Part shown: positions 1 through 11,200 of the stretch, piece by piece
How positions within the stretch are numbered: the first letter of the stretch is position 1
Layout of the letters: each line of letters begins with the position of its first letter
Origin: Ancylostoma caninum
Taxonomy: Eukaryota; Nematoda; Chromadorea; Rhabditida; Ancylostomatidae
NCBI GenBank assembly: GCA_037903475.1
Contig: JBAJFG010000384.1
Location: 3,831,827-3,895,826 of the forward strand
Direction: 5' to 3'
DNA: 64,000 nt
Notes under the pieces: model-generated
The model's input: the letters and a program-made list of their open reading frames with translations, nothing else
Databases searched by the model: none
Told to the model about the DNA's origin: nothing
Position numbers and translations under genes: made by a program

Positions 1-112
1 CGTCAGTAATTAGCTGACAAGGCATTTGGCTACCTTAAGAAAGTCATAGTTACTTCCGCCGTTTACCCGCGCTTTCTCGAATTACTACGATTTAACATTC
101 AGATCACGTTTA
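1..112 (-). pseudogene. 28S rRNA fragment (truncated, fused to 18S relic)
   Basis: The reverse strand reads as conserved large-subunit rRNA: the stretch around positions 25-78 matches the universal 28S segment GCATTTGGCTACCTTAAG ... CCGCCGTTTACCCGCGCTT, with scattered changes. About 110 bases are visible before the window edge. It abuts 18S sequence with no ITS1, 5.8S, ITS2 or 5' half of 28S between them, so it cannot be a normal rDNA unit. The order on the minus strand (18S then 28S) is the native order, which suggests a large internal deletion rather than shuffling. The family match is from recognition of conserved rRNA text; the junction position is approximate. Confidence 0.75.
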
Positions 113-1436
113 CTATCTCCGAACAGCGACGGACGGTGTGTACAAATGGCAGGGACGTAGTCAGCGTGAGCTGATGACTCCCACTTACAAGGAATTCCTC
201 GTTCAAGGGAAATAATTACAATTCGCTATCCCGGTCACGGAAGAGTTTTAACGGTTTACCAATGCCTTTCGGCAATGGATAGGGCAGCTCATTCTTCCAT
301 TGTAGCGCGCGTGCAGCCCCGGACATCTAAGGGCATCACAGACCTGTTGTCGCTCAATCTCGTGCGGCTAAACACCGCTTATCCCTCTAAGAAGTAGACT
401 GGACGTAAAAATCCAGCCACTATTTAGCAGGTTAGAGTCTCGCTCGTTATCGGAATAAACCAGACAAATCGCTCCACCAACTAAGAACGGCCATGCACCA
501 CCAACCACCAAATCGAGAAAGAGCTTTCAATCTGTCAATCCTTACGGTCTCCGGGCAGGGTGAGTTTTTTCGTTGAGTCAAATTAAGCCGCAGGCTCCAC
601 TCCTGGTGGTGCCATTCCATCAATTTCTTCAAGTTTCAGCTTTGCAACCTCCGACCTTCGAACCTCTGACTTTCGTTCTTGATTAATGAAGACATTCTTG
701 GCAAATGCTTTCGCTTTCCCCCTGCGGTCCACGAATTCCACCCTCTCGCGCAGGAATACGAATGCCCCCAAATTGTCCCTCTTAACCATTATTTCAGTTC
801 CTAAACCAACAAATAGAACTGAAATCCTCTTTTATTATTCCATGATCGAGCATTCAAGCAAACACTTGTTCTAAGCACTCTAATTTATTCAAAGTAAACT
901 CGCTAGCCACTAAAGAAGCCAAAACTTCAGTAGAAAACCAGCAAATAGTCGCAACAGCGATTAACGCCAGAGGCGAACCACTGAGATGACTGAGATCCAA
1001 CTACGAGCTTTTTAAACGCAGCAACCGCAGTTCCATAGGAATGGTCTTTCTATTTTTAGTCACCATCTCATCTCTTCAAGAGTGGATAAGTTACGCGCCT
1101 GCTGCCTTCCTTGGATGTGGTAGCCGTTTCTAAGGCTCCCTCTCCGGAGTCGAACCCTTAGTCTGCATTGCCCGTAATAACCATGGTAGACTAATAGACT
1201 ACCATCAGGTTGATAGAGCAGAAACTTTTCCGGAATGTCAGCGGACAAGCCGCCCATATGCAGCGTCATTTGGAATCAGCAAACTACACCCGAAGGTGAT
1301 TGATTTGCTCTAATAACTGCACCCTTTCGAAAGTCAGGGTTTATTCGCATGTATTAGCTCCAGAATTGCCACAGTTATCCAAAGGACTTTCCGAATAAGT
1401 GACATCTGCTCTGAAGAGCCGTTTGCAGTCTCTTTT
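113..1436 (-). pseudogene. 18S rRNA pseudogene with core deletions
   Basis: The minus strand carries recognisable nematode 18S text from the 5' domain (about 1436) to the decoding region (about 120): GGTGTGTACAAA near 135-146, the region complementary to the CCTGGTGGTGCC primer site at 600-612, and ACCTTCGGGTGTAGTTTGC near 1283-1301. Essential parts are missing. The 530-loop (GTGCCAGCAGCCGCGGTAA) is absent where expected near 1015-1040, the CAGATACCGCC 900-region is deleted near 645-660, variable region V4 is shortened, and both the 5' end and the last helix are lost. Changes also fall at positions that are nearly universal. A functional 18S needs these helices, so this is a decayed copy. Several ORFs can be read through it on both strands; none is meaningful. 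Confidence 0.85.
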
Positions 1437-4400
1437 TTCTCACCAACAAACGACCGAGAAAAGTAAATTCCCACAGGACGACACCAGTTTGCAAGGAATG
1501 TTGAGAATGGGAAGCACATCAGCAGTCAATCATACGGTTTACAGCTGCACGATTCCTCATACGCAGCCCAACTTGTTTTTCGCGTAACGAACCACAAGTC
1601 ATATACACCAAGAAGAACATGTTCTTACATTTATTTAACTGCGAGAAATATTCAAAAAGCGAAATAAACGTGTACGGCAAAGTGTATCGCAAATGCATAA
1701 AGAATTACTACGAATCAGCCTACATTTGCTATATGGTTAGCATTCTGAGAGAAGTTGATCCGCTGTCCAAAATAATTGCTAAATATTCGGCAATAAAAAA
1801 GTGATGGGAAACATACATAGGAGATATGGAGGAACACAGTGAATTAATGTGACTACTGTGGAATTCATCCCAGATTTTAAACATTACTATATGCATTTGA
1901 ACGTAACCTAACTTTCAGTTCCAAGACACAGAGGGGGGCGGTCATATGGCGTGATCGTTCGGGTGGGACTATACATACATAGGCAGGCGAGACTCGAGCT
2001 TCCTTTCACCACTCGGAATACTGTCTCTCGTCGCGGTTGCCTGGACCTGCCTGAGACTCCCCCATCCAACCATCATCCGACCGCAGAGAAGAAGGTTGAA
2101 CTAGCGGTAATGGTTTGTAGGATATACGTATGGACGGACGTTGAGAACACCAAGCTTATTTGAATACCCAAGTGAACGTACTGTAAAACAAAGAAATTTC
2201 TTTGGAAGCCAAATGAATACTCTGTCAGGATAGGAAGTTTTCTGAAACATCCAAACAAGCGCTTCTAACACGAAGATCCTCCAAACTGCTAAAACTAATT
2301 GAATTACCCCAACTTGTGGCTTTCTGGAGTTATTGAGCGTTTCAGGGGTGCTACGAATGACTGCTATTAAAGTTGAACACAACACCTGACGTCAAGTTGA
2401 TCTATGTAAAGATTAGCTTTGCCGAAACCCTATCAGTTTTATGTAAAAGTGCAGCGGATAAAGGAATGAAACCCTATTTTAGGGTTTTGTTACGTAGAGG
2501 TATCTGCAACTCTGTACGCGTTTCACCAGGCAGATCCAGGCAAACCGCGACGCATGACCGGATGGTAGTAGCGCGCCCCAGACTCAACCTGTCTATAGTG
2601 CCGCCCGAAGAGTCGCGCCATACGACCTACTCCTACACAGAATCACTACTGGTTGTTTCCTGGGTGGAACGTTTCTGTAATTGGAGCATATAGAAGCTAT
2701 AGTTTTTCTCTCCCTATTTCTCATGATCTGTGTTCCTGAAGAACGGTAGGTACCACTGGAAAGGCCCTCTTTGAAACATCCTAATTGTTTGAACAACGCA
2801 GCTCTCCTCGAAGGTATTAAAATTGTCGTAACGACCCGCATTTTCCGAAAATGTCAAGACCGGAAGCCCAATGTAGATTTAGCCTGGTTCAAAAACACTT
2901 TAAACTTTCTCTATTCAGCATTGATAAGAGCACGACAGAGTATAGCCCTCTGAATCAGGAATAATTGAGCGAACGTTGCACAATAAGTTGATCGTGAGGA
3001 TCTGATTTTAATGAGGAAGTAAATACATATATTGAATGTCCTTTCCAGAGCAGAACTTTTTTGCACAGATCTCGAGCCTCACGACCGACTGCTCGTTGCC
3101 ACAATTTGCGGACAAACAGTGTTATGTGGAAGGTGAAACATTTCCCGTTTCAAGGGTCTTAACCTGACAACACCTTTCACATCATAGTCTTGGGTAGAGA
3201 AGGCATTGCATGTCACAGAAAAATGTATTAGATTGGCAGAAAAATTCTTACCGAAATTTCCATCCCCTCTTGTTTCTTCATAAATTTACCCAACAATTTT
3301 CTCGACCAGTAATGTAAGAGACACAATTAGCAGTGACCGTGCACTATTTACTGGATATTTCACCTATTTCATTCCTCGACAATTTCGGTTTCTCTACTTC
3401 GAAGAAGATAAAAGCTCTTAGTTTTGCACCACTTAATTCGAAAAAAATCTTTGTTTGGCAAAAAGGCTTCAGCGAGGCAGATCAACATATGATCAGAGAG
3501 TGCAAGGTCAATATAATAGGAAATACAGAGAAGGGTGTATCATCCTAACTCCGCTCGTTTATACTAGGCCTCCTTATCGCAAAGGGTGGTGAAATTGGCG
3601 TGAAAATGGGTTCACCAGGGCAGGATTTTCCTTTTTTTCTATTTCTCTTTGACTGTTTTCACCAGTTCCGAATCCTGACTTATCCAGACGGTGGCCGCAA
3701 CTGTTCTGCTGCGCGGAAGCATTTCCTACTGTAGCATGCACCTAGCTGCCTTGTGAAGTGAGATCATTCAAAGCGTGGTTGCTCCCAAAAGCTCATATCT
3801 GCGGGCTCAAAGCGAATGAATCAGCGGGGTCCTGTGGAGTATGGAAATAGCGGAACGGCGCTTTGCCGTCCGTACCTTCTAGAAGCCACGAACAAAAAAG
3901 ACCACGTAAAGTGAGCGTCGGTGGCGGTACATTTTTCGCGGACACGGAGAACATGCATCGCTATCCAATCAAAGATGACACTGAATGATCGTTCATCGTA
4001 GCGGCAAATCAGAGTTTTCTTGATAGCTCTTCATTGGATTTGATGTTAACTATCAAGAAAACTAAGTAACTATCAAGGAAACTCTACAGCTTGTTGTTAC
4101 GGCGAGGATTCCAGCGCGCGCGAGGCGGCCGCGCCGCGTGCTTTCCGAGCCCGCGAGAAGCAGACCGCCATCGACGCTCACTGTGCTTGCATCTTAAAGG
4201 CGGCACTCACGGAAATTTTTGGGTTGAGGATTTGGCGGTATATCGGGGTTTTTAGAGACGATGAACTCATTGACGACGATGAAGTTGCGTGAAACAAGCG
4301 AAAAACACAGAAAATGATGGCGGTAATTCATGTGTGTCCACAGCGCGGACGAGTGTTCCGAGATGGGTCCCGCCACGGAACCCTGCAAATGGTACGAATT

Positions 4401-5538
4401 TCACAGACACGCCCCCGGTGAACCACATGCGCACACCCTGTCAACGGCGTTAGGTGGCGCGACGGAACCCTAATGTCCAGAGCGGTAGATGTGTCCACGG
4501 CAGTATCTTCGCAGGTAGGCGGCCATTAAAGGTGTTCAACTTACTGTTGCGATTGTCCAGCGGCCGGCTACATGGTAAGCGACTCATTTCAGAAGTGAAA
4601 ATTTCCGTGAGTGCTGCCTTTAAAACGTTCGCGACACACGCACTTTTTCGTAGTGGTACCCGTGCTCGACCGGTCGAACACGTGGTCCCTCGCACTAGCA
4701 AATTTTTCTTCCCATATAATACCAAGGTTTTCTCGTCAGAGTTATCCTTTCTTCCGTGGTTCTCGGAGGGTCCTTCTATTTCTGTTGTCTTTCGATTTGC
4801 CGTTGTTAGAATTTTTTCAAAGTTAATTGTTCTTCTAGCTGTTCTAGTACGGAAAATCTAATGAAACGGTTTGGGAGAAGGTCTGCTTTGTCCACTGCGT
4901 GTATGTTACTCTAGTATCTTTGCTTCTACGCTACTAGAAAAGAATTAGCTAACTGTGGAAATTTACCAAAGATGATACTAAATGGATAGTGCACGACCGG
5001 TCGCGAACGTGTTAACAATTGAATACTGAAGGATTTTTCTAAGATAAAGGACCAGACAGACCTCTGATTCGAATAGGTCAAAACTGAATGGAGAAAAACG
5101 CGCGATAATTGTGCACCGACCATACAAATGTGAGTGATGTCTTAATCGGTTTCACGAGCTAAGTTCCCAAACCACGACCAGAGCCTGCCGCGCACCGCGA
5201 GCCCTCTCGCTCTCTGCGTCTCCGACAAAGAACGGGTTCTGTACTGCCTCCACCCACCACTCCCCTGTCTATGCTCTAGCCCCTCACGGCTGCGCAACGC
5301 AGATGGGGAACGTATCTCATGTAATCGTCCTAATCAGAGTAGTTCAAAAGTATGATGGGCGCGCTCCAAAAGAGTTGGACTAGTTTCCAAGTTGAGGGCG
5401 ATTTGGTCGACAGTGTGCGACTTCTTCACGGGAGAACACAAAAACTCTGCTCTAGTCCCGAACTGGTGAACTTGATACAAGGAGATATGGACGGAAATCT
5501 TTTCACTAACGGAATTACAGAAAAAAAAACTTCCCACA
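1437..5538. other. Intergenic, no gene recognised
   Basis: No coding signal is recognised here; the ORFs are short and lack domain features. Near 4015-4082 there is a small fold-back (ttttcttgatag ... ctatcaagaaaac, then a further ctatcaagg copy). Related text recurs at 8295-8350 (catcgtagcg ... cttcatt.ggatttga), so it is probably a dispersed repeat. A GC-rich patch with CGCGCG and GGCGGCCGCGCCGCG lies at 4095-4165, and another GC- and CT-rich patch at 5170-5300. Confidence 0.5.
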
Positions 5539-5661
5539 GGGTATGGAGCGTTATATCTGGGAAGGGCGGTGCAGTCCAGCTCTGCAATTGGTCAATTCAA
5601 CCAGTTGCTAAATCACAGAGCTCCCGCACGCCACCCTCTCCAGGTATAACGCTCCACACCT
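5539..5661. mobile_element. Palindromic MITE with 9-bp target duplication, copy 1 (Mutator-like size)
   Basis: The 123-bp element has imperfect terminal inverted repeats. The left end reads GGTATGGAGCGTTATATCTG and the right end, reverse-complemented, reads GGTGTGGAGCGTTATACCTG. It is flanked by the exact 9-bp repeat CTTCCCACA at 5530-5538 and 5662-5670. A second copy of nearly the same length lies at 25020-25141. A 9-bp duplication is typical of Mutator-like elements. No coding capacity is present, so any transposase would act from elsewhere. Confidence 0.8.
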
Positions 5662-5670
5662 CTTCCCACA

Positions 5671-8209
5671 TTAATTATAGGGGCGAACCGATATGATGAT
5701 TCAGTACCCGCTGGAGCCGCATACACGAAACTTCCCGGAAGCCTCCCGGGAAGCTAGCGGGAACTCCAGTGCACGTCGCGGCGGGGTTCCCGGGTGAAGC
5801 CCTATCACGAACGTTTTTGACACTTCCCGCTTCCCGGCAGTTCCTGGCCACGCCCACTTCACTCCCACCGAAATCGTTGGGAGCCTAAGTTCCCGGCTGA
5901 AAATATTTCGGTATTTTTCTCTCTGCTGTAATCTCTCCGACGTTTGCGTGTGCTTTTCCGCACGAAACTTTGAAAATGAGCAAATCATTTTCGTTTTGAC
6001 ACTTCTATACTAAAATTCTTTTTTTTTTTCAGGGCTATGTATTGGCTTTAGCACTAGTACTTTCCATTAACCCCATTTCTGAACAGTATCACCTTCCTTC
6101 GACGTTTTCATCATTGTGTCGTGACACGCGTGTCAGAACTGCGTACTGGTGACATCGTCTGTCTTGCATGCTTATCTTAATGTCGTGCATTTTCACGAGC
6201 AATGAGCGTTTTTGACTAGTTCCTCTAAGAATCGTACTTTTTGAGAAGCCAACGAGATTCAGGAAGAAACACCCAGTTTACTGGCATCCTTTTCCAGATG
6301 TTTTACAGAGCTGCTTAACTGCAACCATTTTTGGAAGATTCGGAATATTTTATGGCACTACTCTACCTTCACGGACCCAAAATCTTCGAGCAAATATTTG
6401 GCGAAAATTTTGCATAAGAGGGTTACTTGAGGTATTGAACACAATGATCGCATCTAATTCCAATGTGGCTAGGAAAGCGACAGTGTCATGAAGATTGATT
6501 ATGGTTCTCTTGTCCAGCTCTTCAAATGACACCCCTATGCAAAGTTTCAGAAGTTTCTACCGTGTTTACAGAATGCCTACCGTAGCCTTACAAAAATGGG
6601 GTTACGGTACAAAATGGATACGATATTCCTGTTCAGCACTTAAAACAACCCCCTCAAGGTACGTAAGTTTCAGTCGAACAATTTCTTTTTTGAAGTTTTT
6701 CAGTATGTGAGGGTGGATTAGTGCCAATTTCTTGCTTCTACCAAGACGTTACTGTTATCTCTGTCAGATGTAGGCTCTATTGGTTCTACGACGGCAGTTT
6801 TTCTTTTTTTTTTTTTGAAAATTACGTAAAAATCGTGCTTTCCGTACAGCCCAGTAAACCCAGTGAATTTTGGGTAGACTCAACTGAATTTTATATGCCT
6901 GTCTTGTCTCCCTGAAAAAAGGCAAATTAAGCTGAAAATCTGGATGAGCCCGGTGGTTTTCGATTGAATTGGTGGTGAATTTCAGCAGGCTGTAACTGAC
7001 TAGATGAATAAATAGTGACAGCACTTCCTCGCCAACCTTATAATTCCAGTCTATTGCTTCTTTCGATCGTTTGATTTCCGAACTTATTGCATTTCATTTT
7101 ACCTATCTGTTTCAAGTGGCACCCGTTTGTTAGAAAGACACGCGGGAAAGTTTCTCCGCTTTCTCTTCCTCCGTGTTACTACTTCAACAAATGAAAGCTT
7201 ACTTTCAAAACATGGTAGATGATCAGACTTGATCACAAACAATATTCAACATTGTTGAAAATGATGCCGTGCGTTAATTCAAGGGGAAAGTGGATAGGAA
7301 ACTTCCAAAATAGCTGATGATAGTTCAAAAATTTAGTGTTCGCGTCATGCACGCGAAATGCGCAAGCCAAAATACACCGTTAGGTTCCCGGAAGTTCCCG
7401 TGTGTTCGTGGATTTAGCATTCGTCGACCTGGAACTTGCGGGAACTTCCGGGATGGGAAGTCAAGTTCCCGCTGAGTTCCCTCGAGTTCCCGGCACGGGA
7501 ACTTTCGTGGATACGACACCAGCGCTGAAGTCGTCGTTCGGTAATCGCGAAATCACAACACTTTCCTAGGTGAGAGACCACATGACTAATCGCTAACAAA
7601 CGTGGCAATTAAGCACATATTTAGTGTAACAGCTGAAGAATGGGGGAAATCATGAAAAATTGAGACAAAACTTTGCAACACTATGATATACTTTATTATT
7701 TCACAACAACAACATTTCATGCTATCGGACATTCAAAAAAGAAAAATAAAAAGAAAATACCAGAACGAGCTCTTTCGCATTTCAGCGGGGCGTAGCCCAT
7801 CGACCCTGAAAATAAGTAAAAATCATAAATCACCAAGTGGCAGATGCTGCCTAATAATAAAAGCTAGAGGTAGAAGTTAACATATAGAGGAAGGGATTTA
7901 GCACACGTAAATTTACGCTAAACTAACCACTAATCATAGTTCCTGAACAGGCCAATAACGCCTGACTTAATAAACAGTATTTCTCATCTTAGATGAAACT
8001 AACTTCATAACTCGAAATCCGCAGCAGTAATGTAGGAATACAGATATCTCGATTGCAATGGAGCCACACGCAGAATGAGAGAGGAATCAGAAGATGAACA
8101 CATAGCAGTTGCAGTGATTAAAAAATGGACTAACCTCGCTGGGACTAACCTTGACAAATAAAGAGATGAGATTGAAATACCGAAATCGGATGGAAGACTG
8201 TTGGGGACA
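5671..8209. other. Intergenic downstream of the LUC7-like gene; TTCCCGG-rich repeats
   Basis: No gene is recognised. Two clusters of related GC-rich text occur at 5712-5900 and 7385-7505, both built from variants of GGGAACTTCCCGG / GTTCCCG in direct and inverted orientation. They look like fragments of one dispersed palindromic repeat family. The rest is AT-rich without recognisable features. The stretch just below 8210 would hold the 3' UTR of the LUC7-like gene. Confidence 0.4.
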
Positions 8210-11200
8210 TCAGCGTCGCTGGAAGAAAACAGATTTGCCATTACTTATGCATTCAAAAACATGGCAAGAAAAAAAAGTAGTAAGAACATGAACTCCTCAT
8301 CGTAGCGACAACTTCTTTAACTACTCTTCATTTGGATTTGAATTCAAGATACCCGTAAGTAAGTCACTGAAGCTTGAAATTTTCTTTCAATACTTCTTCA
8401 GACTGATGATTTCCACCTTCGTTAATGCACTAATTAGCGCAAGTGGTTACGAGGAAACGCTCACGCCAGCATCGAAGGTACACTCCATGTACCAAGAAAT
8501 GCAGATTATTATCGATGTGGAAGAAAAGGATGCTTCACGAACAGCACAAACCTAACATGGCATAACGTTTGGATTCATACTGTAACGTGGTTGAGTTAAC
8601 CAGAAAATAGGAGGCACTGAACATTTGATACTCGATGAACTCTTCCTTCAAAATACTATGAGCACTTTCTTTGCAGAATTGACGAGCATTTTCTCGATTA
8701 TGAATCATCAAAAATGTAGGAAGCCATCTTCAATCGTGACTCCTATATCCCCATTGCATAGATTCCTACCCTACTCTAGTGAAGATAGGCAACAAACATT
8801 GTAGATTTCGGCAAATACTGCGCTAAGCTCTGTATCATCACAACAAATGAGACTACGAGAGGAATAATCGAATTTTTCAAAGCTCGAAAAATGACAAGGG
8901 TGCTCCTCTTATGAACTGTTTGTCAAAAATGAACGCTGGAACGTACCCTGCGATCACGCGACCGACTTCTATCTCGACGTTCTCCTCGTCGGTCGTCGCG
9001 GCGATCCCTTCCATCACGATCACGGCTTCTCGAACGGCGAGAGCTGCAAAGGACAGATAAATGAAAGGAGCTTTAAAAATTAAGGAAATGAAAACAGAAT
9101 GAATGGAAGGATTAGAAAGTAATAGGTTCTTGGAGAGAGCTTGAACAAAGTGCATTCTGAGCATTATGACTATGGAGACCTGTATGATGCTATTAGTTTG
9201 GTCCGAAAGTCTTGCACCTGATTTCATACTATCTTCAAAGAATGTTAACTCTATTGTGAATAGATATCAATCAACAGGATAATCACCATCATAATCCGCG
9301 AGGTATGGCCAACGCTTCATTAGAGCATCAGTTCCTGAAGTCAAGAACTCTGGCAGCTGTGAGTCGAAAAATCTTGGAATCTCACTTTTCGGTTTGGTGT
9401 GGTGATCAAATTTCTTTCGTCGTGGATGCTGCTCCAGTGCTCCAAACAAGTGGTAGTCAGACGGAGTCAAGTCAGGAGAACAAGCACGGTGTAGTACAAC
9501 TTCCCAAGCTAGTCCGGCAATTTTGTGGCAAGTAACCATTGCCACGTGAGGTCGGGCGTTGTCATGAAGTGGAGCAACATAGTCGTTTTTTCTGTGCTTC
9601 AGGAGAGTAGCGTCTGCCAATTTCAGTAGTTGGAAATAGTAGACTTAGATAGTCCGGTAAGCTCCAGTGACAGCAGTTCTCGACACAGCGTTCCCTCGGA
9701 ATCCCACCAGCAACACAGAAAAACTTTCTCTCGTGCACTCCTCCTTTCGGATGTTTTGGAAATGGTTTGCCACGCGGGAGTCAACTTTCCTTTTGTGCAT
9801 TGTGAACATACAACACCCAACTCTCACCTCCAGCACTGAGTTGGCGGAGAAAGTTCCTCCTGTGTGGACACAGCAACAAATACTGACACACACACTTAGT
9901 CTTGTAAGGCACTCAATTTGACGAGGACCCAAACCGTCATCAGTTTTCTGTAACCCAGTGCCTGGAGATGCCTGGCGATTATAATACAGCCGCAGCCAGA
10001 TGTACCTTACAGTTCATGTATATATAGTGGCATTCTGATTCAAAGTCTACAAAATTCTAAATCATAAGAAATGTCTTGGTGCAAAACTTTCGGATCAACC
10101 TAATAGAAAAGACTCGATAACGAATTGAAAGGGATGAAAAGGACTTCTCTTCTGAACTGACAACAACAGCAACAAATTTAAAGCCTAGTTCTCCCAAAGA
10201 CACAGATAACGTTTAGAAAAGAAAGAAAGATGAGAACTGCATATATACAACCAATTACCTTCGTTTGTCCCGACTGCGGTCTCTTCTCCCCTCTCGCTCC
10301 TTACGATCTCTGTCCCTTTCTCGGTCTCTGTCACGACTGTCACGATCGTCTCGACGGTCATCACGCCTCCTATCATCTCTGTCTCTCCCGCGCTCCTTTT
10401 CCATTTGCAGCCTTTTTTCTTCTTTTTGTTTCATCATAAGGTCGATTTGTTCCTTGATTCTTGTGTAAGCAATGTGCAGTTTTCCACTGAGATGATCATC
10501 GATACGGCTCTGAGCATCATTTGTCAGCATGAAACATCCGCATACCTGAAACAATTACAATAAAAAAAGTGTGATAGAATTGTGCTATACCGAAGCCTCG
10601 TGTCAAATGTTTGTTGTTCGGCTTGGATTTGAGTACTCCTGCGTTTTCACTTTATTGGCTAGCTTTCGGTACAATAATACCTTCGTCAGGCCTATAACGT
10701 TTACAAATATTATATATATATATATGTATATAATATATATAATATAATATATATACATATAGCATAATATTTGTAGAAATAACAATAAACTGAATGCAAT
10801 TGTAAACGTTATAGGCCTGACGAAGGTATTATTGTACCGAAAGCTAGCCAATAAAGTGAAAACGCAGGAGTACTCAAATCCAAGCCGAACAATAAAAAAG
10901 TGCTGTATACGTGATAAAAATCGTCTGATGAAATTCATCTGTATGTGTTGAAGCACAGGTACATGAAAAAATCTCATTCCGTGAGCTGCTCGCGCTGCAA
11001 ATTTGCTTGTCAGCATATTCCCGATATTTCAATGCCACGTAATAAAAAAATTGCAGAACACAAAGTACACTACTCTTACCTGACACACTTGCATTTGCTT
11101 GTTCCCCGCAGTTAACTGGTCTTCCATGGTGATTGCTCTCTGCCGTTCGAGTTCAAGTTCCTCCTCCTGCTTTTTCAGCTCCTCCCGTTCCTTCTAAAGG

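Noticed and set aside
447..1587. ORFs of 60-70 codons on both strands over the rRNA relic
   Set aside because: They overlap recognisable 18S sequence and match no protein.
10265..10468. Plus-strand Ser/Leu/Arg-rich ORF
   Set aside because: It is the antisense shadow of the Arg/Asp-rich tail exon of the LUC7-like gene.
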